Shown piece by piece: positions 6,738 to 15,583 of a stretch of 19,453 bases of DNA. Origin of the DNA: Nitrospira sp. (GTDB taxonomy: Bacteria; Nitrospirota; Nitrospiria; Nitrospirales; Nitrospiraceae). The position numbers were made by a program, and so were the translations under genes. A model generated the notes under the pieces. That model was not told the origin of the DNA, ran no database searches, and saw nothing but the letters and a program-made list of their open reading frames with translations. Position 1 is the first letter of the stretch; each line of letters opens with the position of its first letter. The stretch lies in contig JACOEF010000239.1 of the NCBI GenBank assembly GCA_024998705.1, forward strand, positions 1 through 19,453. Reading direction: 5' to 3'.

Positions 6738-6791
6738 TTAACATGCCGTTAACACCGCTGTGAGGGCGGTGCAATCCCGCTATCGTATCCT
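6738..6791 (+). promoter_or_regulatory. PHO-box-like promoter of the pst operon
   Basis: TTAAC (6738-6742), TTAAC (6749-6753) and GTGAG (6760-6764) occur at 11-bp steps, followed by 21 bp and TATCCT (6786-6791). Predicted transcription start is near 6798, about 55 nt before the pstS ATG. Repeats one helical turn apart, with the last in place of a -35 box, match the known layout of PhoB/PhoP-activated promoters. Confidence 0.75.
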
Positions 6792-6852
6792 CATTCATCG
6801 ATTCTGATGAACGTGCGTTATTTTATTCTTCATCATAGCTCGGAGGAAACAT

Positions 6853-7872
6853 ATGAAGGGCGTCTCGCATCGACAGATCTGCATGGGTGCCATGCTCACC
6901 GTACTGGGTCCGTTCATGACGACTAATCTTTGGAGCGCCAGTGCGGCTGGACCTGTCGTCGTCGCGGAGCAGGGAAAAGTTGATGAGGGACTCAAGTCCT
7001 ATAGCAAGGTCAGCGGCATTTCCGGTGCCATCAACAGCATCGGTTCGGATACCCTGAACAATTTGATCACGCTGTGGGCCGAAGGATTTCGGAAGCAATA
7101 TCCCAATGTGAAAATTCAGGTCGAGGGAAAAGGTTCCAGTACGGCGCCGCCTGCCCTCATTGAAAATACCGCTCATCTTGGTCCGATGTCGCGGACGATG
7201 AAATCGAGCGAGATCGATGCGTTCGAAGCGAAATTCGGCTACCCGCCTACTGCCTATCCCGTGGCGATTGATGCGTTGGCGTTGTTCGTCAACAAGGACA
7301 ATCCCATTAAAGGGCTTACGATTGCGGAAGTGGATGCGCTGTTCTCAAAGTCTCGGCGACAGGGATACACCACTGATCTGACGCGTTGGGGACAGGTCGG
7401 CCCCACCGGTGATTGGGCGAATGCGCCGATTAGTCTCTATGGTCGAAATTCGGCATCCGGCACGTACGGATTTTTCAAGGAACATGCACTGAAAAACGGC
7501 GACTTCAAGGATCAAGTGAAGGAACAACCGGGCTCCGCTTCGGTGGTTAAGGGCATCAATGAAGACCGTTACGGCATCGGATACAGCGGAATCGGCTATA
7601 GCACATCCGGAGTCAGAATGGTTCCGCTGGCGGCGAAGTCCGTACAGCCCTTCATCGAACCCACCCAGGCGAATACGAAGAACGGCACATATCCGTTGTG
7701 GCGATACTTGTACATCTATGTAAATCAGGCCCCGGGGAAACCACTCTCCCCCATCGTCAAGGAGTTTCTGGCCTACGTGTATAGCAAAGAAGGGCAATCC
7801 GACGTGCTGAGAGATGGTTATTTCCCTGTCGATGCCACCTTGGCCGAGAAGCAGCTGAGCCAGATTCGGTAA
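6853..7872 (+). CDS. pstS: Periplasmic phosphate-binding protein PstS
   Basis: This 339-residue substrate-binding protein captures inorganic phosphate in the periplasm and hands it to PstCA. The ATG follows GGAGG (6842-6846) by 6 nt. The signal peptide occupies about residues 1-33, with likely cleavage near LWSASAAG. Phosphate-site motifs of the family are present: GSDTLNNL (about residue 64), GKGSSTAPPAL, LGPMSRTMK (about 113) and YGRNSASGTYGFF (about 196-208), whose Arg and Ser residues bind phosphate in relatives. Length is normal for the family. It is the first gene of the operon, 62 bp after the predicted -10 box, and its TAA overlaps the pstC ATG by one base (TAATG), implying translational coupling. 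Confidence 0.93.
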   Translation: MKGVSHRQICMGAMLTVLGPFMTTNLWSASAAGPVVVAEQGKVDEGLKSYSKVSGISGAINSIGSDTLNNLITLWAEGFRKQYPNVKIQVEGKGSSTAPPALIENTAHLGPMSRTMKSSEIDAFEAKFGYPPTAYPVAIDALALFVNKDNPIKGLTIAEVDALFSKSRRQGYTTDLTRWGQVGPTGDWANAPISLYGRNSASGTYGFFKEHALKNGDFKDQVKEQPGSASVVKGINEDRYGIGYSGIGYSTSGVRMVPLAAKSVQPFIEPTQANTKNGTYPLWRYLYIYVNQAPGKPLSPIVKEFLAYVYSKEGQSDVLRDGYFPVDATLAEKQLSQIR

Positions 7873-10100
7873 TGATGACGGATCGATTCCGATCACTGTT
7901 GAAGCCTGTTCATTTGCGAGGCCTGATCGATCGGCTCGCGCGAGCCTTGATTACCGTGGGCGGGCTGGCGACCATCGTCAGTATTCTTGGAATCTTTTTC
8001 TTTTTGTTTCGTGAAGTCACCCCGTTGTTCACAGCGCCGAGCGCGAAGTTAACTCAACGCTTGACTGTGCCTGCCCTGCTCGAGGACGGAGGCCCGGCTC
8101 AGGTGGCGGTCGATGAACATCGTGAAATCGCGCAGGTGATCACCTCCGGGGCGATCCAGTTCTTTGACTTGGCATCGGGTCAACCCATCCCGTTGGATAT
8201 GCCGGAGCAGGTGAAGGACCGCCGGATCACGGCGATGGCGTCGGGTGGCGGCAATGCTCCCCGGTTAGCGGTGGGCACGGCCGACGGTGAAGTCCTGTTC
8301 TTGAAAGTCGGCATCACGACGGAATTTTCTGAGCAAGGCGAGCGACGGAAGCGTCCGCACATTCGCGCCGGACAACCTATCGCGGTGACGAAAGGTCCCA
8401 TCGTCCGGCTGGCCTATCGGGCTACTGACCAAGGTAGCGTCCTAGCCCTCGTAACCAACGAAGGTCGGCTACTCCTCGTGCGTATCGCCGCAGATGACGC
8501 GTCAGGCAGCAATCCGATCATCACGGAACTTCCGCAACCGGAAGGAAAGGTCACGGCTCTTGCCCTGGATGTGTTGCTCGAAAATCTGTATGTGGGAACA
8601 TCGGAGGGGCAGGTGATGCATGTCGCCCTATCCGAGACGGGGTCGCCGGAGATGAGGGCCGCCTATGCGGTCGCCGCGCCTTCGACGGCAGTGACGACGT
8701 TGGGGTTTCTGAGCGGAGACCGTAGCCTGGTGATTACGTCCGCCGACGGTGCGGTCTCGACCTGGGGGCTCGTGCGACGTGCCGATGCTCCGTCCGGATG
8801 GAGACTGACCCAAATCCATACCCTCCGCTCTCACAATGTGCCGATCACTGCGTTTGCTCCGTCTCAGCGGGTCAAGGCGTTTGTCACCGGCGATACAAAG
8901 GGAAATCTGTTTCTCCACCATGCGACTTCTTCTCAAACGTTGTTGCGGCTCGCCAACGGTGAGTTTCCGATTCGTGCCGTGGGGTTCGCGCCGAAAGGCG
9001 ATGGGTTGATCGCGTTGGATTCGGCCGGGCAACTGTCCCTGTACCAGGTGCAGACGGCCTATTCTGAAGTGACGCTCGAGACACTCTTCGGCAAGGTCTG
9101 GTACGAGGGGTACGATCAGCCGGCGTATGTGTGGCAATCCTCTTCCGGGTCGGATGATGTTGAGCCGAAACTCGGCCTGCTTCCGCTGGCATTCGGGACT
9201 CTCAAGGGGACGATGTATGCCTTGTTTCTCGCCGTCCCGATCGCCATTCTGGCGGCGATGTGCACCGCGCAGTTCATGCACCAGGATCTGCGTGCAAAAA
9301 TTAAACCGATCATTGAAGTTATGGCGGCCTTGCCGACGGTGGTCTTGGGCTTCCTCGCCGGGCTCTGGCTGGCTCCCCTCCTGGAACGCATGCTCCCGGC
9401 GGTGGCCGGTATGGTGTTGGTGTTGCCCCTGCTCGTCATCGCGTCCTCGTTCGCCTGGTCTCTCTGCCCGCTCGCGGTCAAACGACATTTCTCGCACGGT
9501 CAGGAAGCCTTGCTGTTGCTCCCTATTCTGGCGCTCGGAATCGTCGGGTACCTGTGGGCCAATGCCACCATCGAAGGCTGGTGGTTCGACGGGAACGTCA
9601 AGGCCTGGCTCTCGAGTCGGCTCGGCATCCAATACGATCAACGCAACGCCCTGATCGTCGGGATCGTGATGGGGTTTGCCATTGTCCCGGTGATCTACAG
9701 TATTGCCGAAGAAGCGATCTCCAATGTGCCGAAGACCCAAATTGCCGGGTCCCTCGCGTTGGGAGCCACCCGTTGGCAAACCGTTCTGCATCTGGTGTTG
9801 TTGTCTGCCAGCCCGGGAATCTTCTCTGCCGTGATGATCGGGTTCGGGCGCGCGATCGGGGAAACGATGATCGTCCTGATGGCTACAGGTAATACGCCTA
9901 TCTTGGATTGGAACTGGGCGAACGGTTTCCGGACACTGTCGGCCAATATCGCCGTGGAAATTCCGGAGGCTCCGCACGGTGGCAGTCTCTACCGGGTGTT
10001 GTTCCTGGCCGCGTTGCTCCTATTCATCGTCACGTTTGTCATCAACTCGTTGGCGGAACTTATTCGTCAGCGGCTCCGGGATAAGTACAGCCATGGTTGA
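7872..10100 (+). CDS. pstC: Phosphate ABC transporter permease PstC, large form with periplasmic propeller-like domain
   Basis: This is a permease subunit of the Pst phosphate importer, 742 residues, over twice the roughly 320 of E. coli PstC. Helix 1 (about residues 24-50, ITVGGLATIVSILGIFFFLF) is followed by about 380 residues with repeating beta-rich, WD40/quinoprotein-like segments, for example GAIQFFDLASGQ, PRLAVGTADGEVLFLKV, ENLYVGTSEGQVMHVAL and KAFVTGDTKGNLFLHH. These would form a periplasmic beta propeller. The MetI-like core starts near residue 436 with four or five helices. The coupling (EAA) loop is at about 625 (AGSLALGATRWQTVLHLVLL), and AIGETM is at about 661. Large PstC proteins of this type occur in other Gram-negatives; the role of the added domain is not known to me. 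The start overlaps the pstS stop; the end overlaps the pstA start by 8 bp. Confidence 0.92.
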   Translation: MMTDRFRSLLKPVHLRGLIDRLARALITVGGLATIVSILGIFFFLFREVTPLFTAPSAKLTQRLTVPALLEDGGPAQVAVDEHREIAQVITSGAIQFFDLASGQPIPLDMPEQVKDRRITAMASGGGNAPRLAVGTADGEVLFLKVGITTEFSEQGERRKRPHIRAGQPIAVTKGPIVRLAYRATDQGSVLALVTNEGRLLLVRIAADDASGSNPIITELPQPEGKVTALALDVLLENLYVGTSEGQVMHVALSETGSPEMRAAYAVAAPSTAVTTLGFLSGDRSLVITSADGAVSTWGLVRRADAPSGWRLTQIHTLRSHNVPITAFAPSQRVKAFVTGDTKGNLFLHHATSSQTLLRLANGEFPIRAVGFAPKGDGLIALDSAGQLSLYQVQTAYSEVTLETLFGKVWYEGYDQPAYVWQSSSGSDDVEPKLGLLPLAFGTLKGTMYALFLAVPIAILAAMCTAQFMHQDLRAKIKPIIEVMAALPTVVLGFLAGLWLAPLLERMLPAVAGMVLVLPLLVIASSFAWSLCPLAVKRHFSHGQEALLLLPILALGIVGYLWANATIEGWWFDGNVKAWLSSRLGIQYDQRNALIVGIVMGFAIVPVIYSIAEEAISNVPKTQIAGSLALGATRWQTVLHLVLLSASPGIFSAVMIGFGRAIGETMIVLMATGNTPILDWNWANGFRTLSANIAVEIPEAPHGGSLYRVLFLAALLLFIVTFVINSLAELIRQRLRDKYSHG

Positions 10101-11742
10101 ACGATCGACACGCATGAAGGACTTCTGGCGAGGCGGGGAACTGTTCGTCTGGATGACGGCCTCCGGTGTGGCGCTCAGCCTGTTGATGGTGGCCGGGATG
10201 CTGGCACTGATTATGATCAACGGATTGGGTCAGTTCTGGCCAGGCGCACTGCAGGAGACCACGCTCACGACGCGGGAGACCGTGATCGGTCAGGTGGTGG
10301 GAGAAGAAGTCATCCCCAATTCAATCTCGCCGGACTCGCCGTCCGGACAGCGTCGGTTCCGGTATCGGGTCGGCAATCGGGATGTGTTCGGGGCCGAATA
10401 TCGTTGGATCAATGAAGCGGAGATTGTGTCGAGCACGCGTCCCGATGATTTAGTCGTTATCCAGCGGCGTGAGTGGGGACCTGCCTTTGGTCGCGTCACT
10501 GTCGGCGTGGAGGGGAACGCGGCAGACGACGAACACGGGAACACTTGGTCGACTGTGGTGACGTTGGTGGAGCGAGCCAATCAGTTACGTCGGCGGATCG
10601 AACATCTGGAGCGAGAGGAAATCGGCGCCATCAACTATCGAATTGAGAAGGCCAGACTCGCCCGGCAGGCGCTGGCGCTGAGTGGCCCACTTGCCCCCGG
10701 CGATGCCGAAAAAGACCGGCGTCTCCTCGATCAGATGACCGCGTTGGAACGGGACTATCTTGCCAAGACTGAGGCCCTTGAGCGGCTACACCAAGAGGCC
10801 GGGCTGGAAGTCTTGTTCTTGACGCTCTCCAACGGCCGGTCGGTGCGGCTCTCTCTCGATCAGGTGTTGGACGTCAGTCGGCCGAACGCGATGCATTGGT
10901 TTGACAAGCTCCTGGCCTATGTCCACAATCTGTGGCAGTTTGTGTCCAGCGAACCGCGTGAAGCCAATACGGAAGGCGGTATCTTTCCGGCGATCTTCGG
11001 CACCGTCTTGATGGTGTTTCTCATGACCTTGGCGGTGATGCCGTTCGGGGTGATGGCCGCCGTCTATTTGCGGGAATATGCGAAGCAAGGCCCGTTGGTG
11101 AGGCTGGTCCGGATCGCGGTGAACAACCTGGCCGGGGTCCCATCCATTGTCTTCGGCGTGTTCGGCCTCGCCTTTTTCGTCTATGCGCTGGGAGGCACGA
11201 TCGACCAGTGGTTGTTTCCCGAGGCATTACCGAATCCCACCTTCGGCACGGGCGGCATCCTCTGGGCCTCGCTGACGTTGTCCTTGCTCACCGTCCCGGT
11301 CGTGATCGTGGCGACGGAGGAAGGCTTGTCGGCGGTCCCGCGTGATTTTCGGGAAGGGTCGCTCGGACTGGGCGCAACCAAATTTGAAACGCTCCGGCAT
11401 GTGATTCTCCCCTGCGCGTTGCCGGGCATTTTGACGGGACTGATTCTCGCGATGGCCAGGGCCGCCGGGGAAGTGGCGCCGTTGATGCTGACCGGCGTGG
11501 TCAAATAGGCCCCTGCCCTTCCGCTGGATGAGTACCTGCCCTATCTACATCTCGATCGGAAGTTTATGCACTTGGGCTTTCATATTTACGACGTGGGGTT
11601 TCAATCCCCGAACGTGGAGGCAGCGAAGCCGATGGTCTATATGACCACGTTGATTCTCATCCTCGTGGTCGTCTGGCTGAATTGGGCGGCCGTGCGGCTA
11701 CGTAATCGGTTACGGCGGCGATTTGCCGCATCGGCAGTATAA
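10093..11742 (+). CDS. pstA: Phosphate ABC transporter permease PstA, large form, in-frame TAG at codon 472
   Basis: This is the second permease subunit of the Pst importer, 549 codons. The ATG at 10093 overlaps the pstC stop (ATGGTTGA), the usual arrangement for coupled subunits; an upstream frame extension to 9979 lies inside pstC. Helix 1 is at about residues 17-42, a periplasmic insert at about 45-290 includes a coiled coil (about 158-240, [17 protein letters not shown]), and the MetI-like core starts near 297. The coupling loop is [20 protein letters not shown] (about 424-443). At 11506-11508 a TAG interrupts the frame after MLTGVVK. Past it the frame reads [19 protein letters not shown] and [20 protein letters not shown], highly typical of large PstA, then the last helix ([15 protein letters not shown]) and TAA. 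Relatives usually have Leu at the stop position (TTG to TAG is one base). As written, the protein would lose its last helix. Confidence 0.88.
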
Positions 11743-11759
11743 TCACAGAAAGGGCCTGC

Positions 11760-12623
11760 ATGGATAACCCAACTCGTACCCTGTCGCAGACGGCGCCGAA
11801 CTATTCAGTGCGTCCGACCGTTCCCAAACCAAGGTTCACCCGTCCCCCCGAACAGCAGGGAGCCTCTGTTGACGCAAAAGTGCTGATTCGCAATCTCGAC
11901 TTCTACTATGGCCAACGGCAAGCCCTCTTTCAGGTCTCGTTGACGGTACGGGCCCATTCTGTTACTTCCTTCATCGGTCCGTCGGGGTGTGGAAAATCCA
12001 CCCTCCTACGCTGTCTGAATCGCATGAACGACCTGGTGGAAGGGGCGCGCGCGGTGGGGCGCGTGGAACTGGACGGGGTGGACATCTACGATCCCGCCAT
12101 CGATGTCACCGACCTTCGAAAACGTGTGGGCATGGTGTTTCAGAAATCGAATCCGTTTCCCAAGTCGATCTACGACAATGTCGCCTATGGACCGCGCCTG
12201 CATGGCACCAAGGACAAGCGGTCGCTGGACGAACTCGTGCAGCATAGTTTGCACGGGGCGGGACTCTGGGATGAGGTGAAAGACCGGCTCACGCAGAGTG
12301 CGCTGGGATTGTCCGGCGGCCAGCAGCAGCGATTGTGTATCGCGCGTGCGTTGGCTGTGTAGCCCGATGTCATCCTGATGGATGAACCCTGCTCGGCCCT
12401 CGATCCCATCGCGACCGGAAAAATAGAAGAGTTGATCTATACCTTGAAGGATACCTACACCGTGGTGATCGTGACGCATAACATGCAGCAGGCGGCGCGT
12501 GTCTCGGATCAATGCGGATTTTTTCTAATGGGTGAGCTGGTGGAGTTCGGCGATACAAAGACCATCTTTACGACCCCGCACGACAAACGAACGGAAGATT
12601 ACATTACCGGTCGATTCGGATAG
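11760..12623 (+). CDS. pstB: Phosphate ABC transporter ATPase PstB, in-frame TAG at codon 201
   Basis: This is the ATPase that powers phosphate import, 288 codons, the normal length. An ATG at 11760 follows AAAGGG. After a Pro/Thr-rich leader of about 38 residues come Walker [10 protein letters not shown] (73-81), the Q-loop in [10 protein letters not shown] (125-134), the ABC signature LSGGQQQR (184-191), Walker B VILMDEP (about 204-210) and the switch His in VIVTHNM. The family-specific [16 protein letters not shown] is intact. A TAG at 12360-12362 falls between ARALAV and PDVILMDEP, where PstB normally has Glu (GAG to TAG is one base). Read literally, the product stops just before Walker B and would be inactive. 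The real stop is a TAG at 12621-12623, so amber is a genuine stop in this same gene. Confidence 0.9.
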
Positions 12624-12637
12624 ACGGAAGGAATTCG

Positions 12638-13309
12638 ATGATGCAACGACATTTCGATCAAGATCTCGCGCATCTCAAGCAGACATTGCTCCGTATGGGC
12701 GGACTCGTCGAGTCGCAGATCCAGCAGGCCCTGGAGGCGCTGGTGGACCGGGATTCCGATCTGGCGGTCGACGTCATCAAGCAGGATCACGATGTGAATG
12801 CGTTGGATGTCGAGATCGACGAGCTCTGCATCCAATTGCTGGCCCTTCAACAGCCGACGGCCCGCGATCTCCGTTTTGTGACCACGGGGATGAAAATTTC
12901 GTCCGAACTGGAACGCATGGGTGACCTGGCCGAGAACATCGCTCACCGAGCCCTGGAATTGAACGGCGAGCCGCAGCTGAAGCCCTATATCGACATCCCG
13001 CGCATGGCCAATTGGACGATGCGCATGGTCAAAGATTGCCTGGATGCGTTTGTGAATTCAGATCCGGTGCTGGCGCGGAAGGTGTGTGCCGATGACGATT
13101 TTGTCGATGAGGTGAACGAGCAGTTGTTTCGCGAACTGCTCTCCTTTATGCTGGAAGACACGCGTACCATTACTCGTGCGATCCGGCTCACCTTCGTGGC
13201 GAAATCGCTCGAACGGATTGCGGATCATGCCACTAATATTGCGGAGCTTGTCGTCTACATGGTTGAAGGCAAGAACATCCGACACGTAGCCCCCTCTGCG
13301 AGCCTGTAG
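12638..13309 (+). CDS. phoU: PhoU phosphate signalling protein
   Basis: PhoU is a 223-residue, all-helical cytoplasmic protein that couples the Pst transporter state to the phosphate two-component system and limits phosphate uptake. A GGAAGGA ribosome site lies before the ATG at 12638; a second ATG follows immediately, so the start could be one codon later. Two PhoU repeats are clear, each carrying the acidic metal-binding motif: ISSELERMGDLAENIAHRAL (about residues 88-107) and AKSLERIADHATNIAELVVY (about 188-207). It lies 14 bp after pstB, and its TAG stop directly abuts the ATG of ppx. In systems without PhoU-coupled PhoR nearby, as here, the partner kinase would be encoded elsewhere. Confidence 0.93.
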   Translation: MMQRHFDQDLAHLKQTLLRMGGLVESQIQQALEALVDRDSDLAVDVIKQDHDVNALDVEIDELCIQLLALQQPTARDLRFVTTGMKISSELERMGDLAENIAHRALELNGEPQLKPYIDIPRMANWTMRMVKDCLDAFVNSDPVLARKVCADDDFVDEVNEQLFRELLSFMLEDTRTITRAIRLTFVAKSLERIADHATNIAELVVYMVEGKNIRHVAPSASL

Positions 13310-14863
13310 ATGCCCAAGCTGGCCGTCCTCGATATCGGCACCAATTCCATTCATATGGTCTTGGCGGAAGTTCAGCCGGACTACACCTATAAAATCCTCG
13401 ACCGCTTCAAAGACATGACCCGTCTTGGTGACGGAGTGTTCACGTCGCGCCGCCTGTCCGATCAGGCGATGATGCGCGGCCTCGAAGTCATCCGGAACCT
13501 GGTCACGCTGGCCAGGAACAAGGGCTACGAGCGGATCGAAGGCGTGGCGACCAGCGCGGTACGGGAGGCGCGAAACGGCGGAGAATTTCTGGATCATGTC
13601 GCGCAGCAGACCGGCTTGACGGTCCGGGTCATCACGGGTGCGGAAGAAGCCCGCTTGATTTTTCTCGGCGTGCAAAACAGCGTGGCTCTGCCTGAGCCAC
13701 CGACCCTCGTGATCGATATCGGAGGCGGGTCGGTCGAGGTGATCGTTGGAAACCGGGAGACGATCTATCACGCTCGCAGCCTCAAGTTGGGAGCCATTCG
13801 CCTGAAAGACCTGTATTTGACCAAGACGCCGCCCTCCAAAGCGATGCTGCACGAATTGGAAGACGCCGTGACCGGACAACTCAAGCAGGCGCTTCGTTCC
13901 TATAAGACGAAACGCGTGGAGCAGATCATCGCCACCTCCGGGATGGCGGGCAATCTCGCCGAAGTCATTTACCTGCAGCGCACTGGCCGCCCGCTCCAGC
14001 AGCTCAATCTCACAAAGATTTCCGCGAAAGAAATTGCTGCCGTTGAAAAGCGTCTGGCTGAGGCCACGCTCAAAACCCGGTTGGCCATGCCTGGGCTGGA
14101 TCCCAAGCGCGTGGATACCCTGCTTCCTGCGACGATGGTGTTCAGAATTCTGCTCGATGTGTTACGGAAGCAGGAGCTGACGATCTGCGACAAGGCGATT
14201 CGCGAAGGGATCATTTACGATTTTATCCAGCGACACCACGAGGGCATTCAGGCGGAGCGGGACATTCCCGATGTCCGAAAACGGAACATCCTGGCCCTGG
14301 CTCGTCGGTGTCATGTTTCCGAGACGCATGCGCTCCATGTCGCCGGACTCGCGTTACGGCTGTTCGATCAAACCACGTCTTTGCACGGATTCGGGCAGCG
14401 GGAGCGTGAGTGGCTGGAGTTCGCGGCCATCCTGCACGATATCGGATATTTGATCAATTCACGGCAACATCACAAACATGCCTATTACCTGATCAAGAAC
14501 AGCGATCTCTCCGGATTCACCGCGGAGGAAATCGATCTGGTCGCGAATGTCGCGCGGTATCACCGCCGTTCGGTTCCCACCCGGAAACACAGTGAGTTCA
14601 CCGCGTTGCCGCAAGGGAACCAACGTATCATCAATGTGCTGTCCGCCCTGCTCCGTATTGCCGACGGATTAGATCGAAGCCAGTTTTCCGTGGTGCGGAA
14701 CGTCGATGTGAAACTCGGGAAGTCCGTCGTCATAACGGTGCAGGTCTCCGGTGATGCCGAGCTGGAAATCTGGGCGGCGCGGGCTCGCAGCGATTTGTTC
14801 GAGAAGGTGTTCAAGCGGCCGATTCAGTTCGTCCTGACAAGCCAGGACGACGAAACCACCTGA
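13310..14863 (+). CDS. ppx: Exopolyphosphatase (Ppx/GppA family) with HD domain
   Basis: This 517-residue enzyme is predicted to remove terminal phosphates from polyphosphate and/or hydrolyse pppGpp. The ASKHA-fold phosphate-binding loops are present: LDIGTNSIHMVL (residues 7-18) and LVIDIGGGSVEVIV (about 134-147), with RLGDGVF and TSAVREARN between them. The C-terminal half is an HD-type metal-binding region: HALHVAGLALRLFD (about 340), AAILHDIGYLINSRQHHKHA (about 373-392) and NVARYHRR. The full length matches long Ppx/GppA proteins rather than the short form. It starts directly after the phoU stop codon, so its translation is coupled to phoU. The operon placement favours polyphosphate turnover over a stringent-response role, but the family alone does not decide this. 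Confidence 0.9.
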   Translation: MPKLAVLDIGTNSIHMVLAEVQPDYTYKILDRFKDMTRLGDGVFTSRRLSDQAMMRGLEVIRNLVTLARNKGYERIEGVATSAVREARNGGEFLDHVAQQTGLTVRVITGAEEARLIFLGVQNSVALPEPPTLVIDIGGGSVEVIVGNRETIYHARSLKLGAIRLKDLYLTKTPPSKAMLHELEDAVTGQLKQALRSYKTKRVEQIIATSGMAGNLAEVIYLQRTGRPLQQLNLTKISAKEIAAVEKRLAEATLKTRLAMPGLDPKRVDTLLPATMVFRILLDVLRKQELTICDKAIREGIIYDFIQRHHEGIQAERDIPDVRKRNILALARRCHVSETHALHVAGLALRLFDQTTSLHGFGQREREWLEFAAILHDIGYLINSRQHHKHAYYLIKNSDLSGFTAEEIDLVANVARYHRRSVPTRKHSEFTALPQGNQRIINVLSALLRIADGLDRSQFSVVRNVDVKLGKSVVITVQVSGDAELEIWAARARSDLFEKVFKRPIQFVLTSQDDETT

Positions 14864-14966
14864 AACGTCGGTCCACGCGGCCGGGCGCGCAGGTCGCGAG
14901 AACACCGGCGGCGGACGTTTCCCGCACCCTGCTGCTGGTTCGATTGATTTGTGATCCGGCTGGAGA

Positions 14967-15464
14967 TCACGCGAGCGCGCGCAATTGTCCAGCTGTCAGC
15001 CACCACTCGAGCCGTCCGGCCGCAGGCTTCACGGACTCTTCAATGTGCATCAGGCAGGCGCCTGCTTTTTTGAGCGACAGGCCGCTGCAGGGCTTGCCGG
15101 TCAGCAGGATTCCCGCAGCGAGGCTTAGGTGCGGTTCGTGGCCGACACACAACACGACGGCATCCGCCGGCAAGGCATCCAATAGCGAAAACAGGGCGCG
15201 CGGTGCCGCGGCAGGATCGAGTTCTGTGCAGATCCGGATCTTCGGCTTGGAACGAATCAAGGACTGAAGAATGACCGCGGTTTCGTGCGCCCGTGTCAGG
15301 GGAATTGAAAGAATGTGGGTCGGCCTCAGGCGCAACTTGAGGAGTCCCTTGCCGGATTCCTTGGTCCGGGCGGCGCCTTGGTCGGTCAGCGGGCGCTCCT
15401 CTTCCAGCCCGCTCCAGTCCTGACGCTCGATTGCGATACCATGTCGAAAGAAGAGGCAGTCCAT
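14967..15464 (-). CDS. sixA: SixA-type histidine phosphatase
   Basis: This is a 165-residue member of the histidine phosphatase (phosphoglycerate mutase-like) superfamily. The catalytic motif FFRHGIAIE has the phospho-accepting His8, with Arg7; a second catalytic His109 is in VLCVGHEPHL. RPLTDQG and LTRAHETA are also as in SixA. In E. coli, SixA dephosphorylates histidine phosphotransfer components. In many bacteria a sixA-like gene sits beside ppx and CHAD genes, where it may act on another phosphate compound; this specificity is unknown. The ATG at 15464 has a GGAGG Shine-Dalgarno 7 nt upstream. It converges on ppx (about 100 bp apart, 14864-14966, with only a weak hairpin) and diverges from the CHAD gene. 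No PHO-box-like site is seen in the 15465-15583 gap. Confidence 0.85.
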   Translation of the reverse strand: MDCLFFRHGIAIERQDWSGLEEERPLTDQGAARTKESGKGLLKLRLRPTHILSIPLTRAHETAVILQSLIRSKPKIRICTELDPAAAPRALFSLLDALPADAVVLCVGHEPHLSLAAGILLTGKPCSGLSLKKAGACLMHIEESVKPAAGRLEWWLTAGQLRALA

Positions 15465-15583
15465 CGGGCATCCTCCAGCAGCAAGAACGTGGGTGATCGG
15501 GGGGCAGTCATGAGTTCAATCATAACTCGAAGTGTTGTCGCTGTCCTCTGTCTGTCGCCACCCACGTCCACTCGCAGGTTGCC

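Noticed and set aside
8049..8064. TTAAC-N6-CTTGA inside pstC resembling a PHO box
   Set aside because: There is no third repeat and no -10 at the expected distance, and it lies in the middle of a coding region.
8628..9977. 449-codon minus-strand open frame opposite pstC
   Set aside because: It is rich in Arg, Gln, His and Pro as expected of a GC-rich antisense shadow, with no signal, domain or ribosome site.
11506..12362. Genome-wide TAG recoding (for example pyrrolysine or amber suppression) explaining pstA and pstB
   Set aside because: pstB, phoU and the oxidoreductase use TAG as a true final stop, and a third interrupted gene has TAA instead.
14951..14970. Hairpin GTGATC/GATCAC between ppx and sixA as a terminator
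   Set aside because: The stem is only 6 bp and no T-run follows on either strand.
15465..15583. A PHO-box between sixA and the CHAD gene
   Set aside because: No TTAAC-like pair at 11-bp spacing with a usable -10 was found on either strand.
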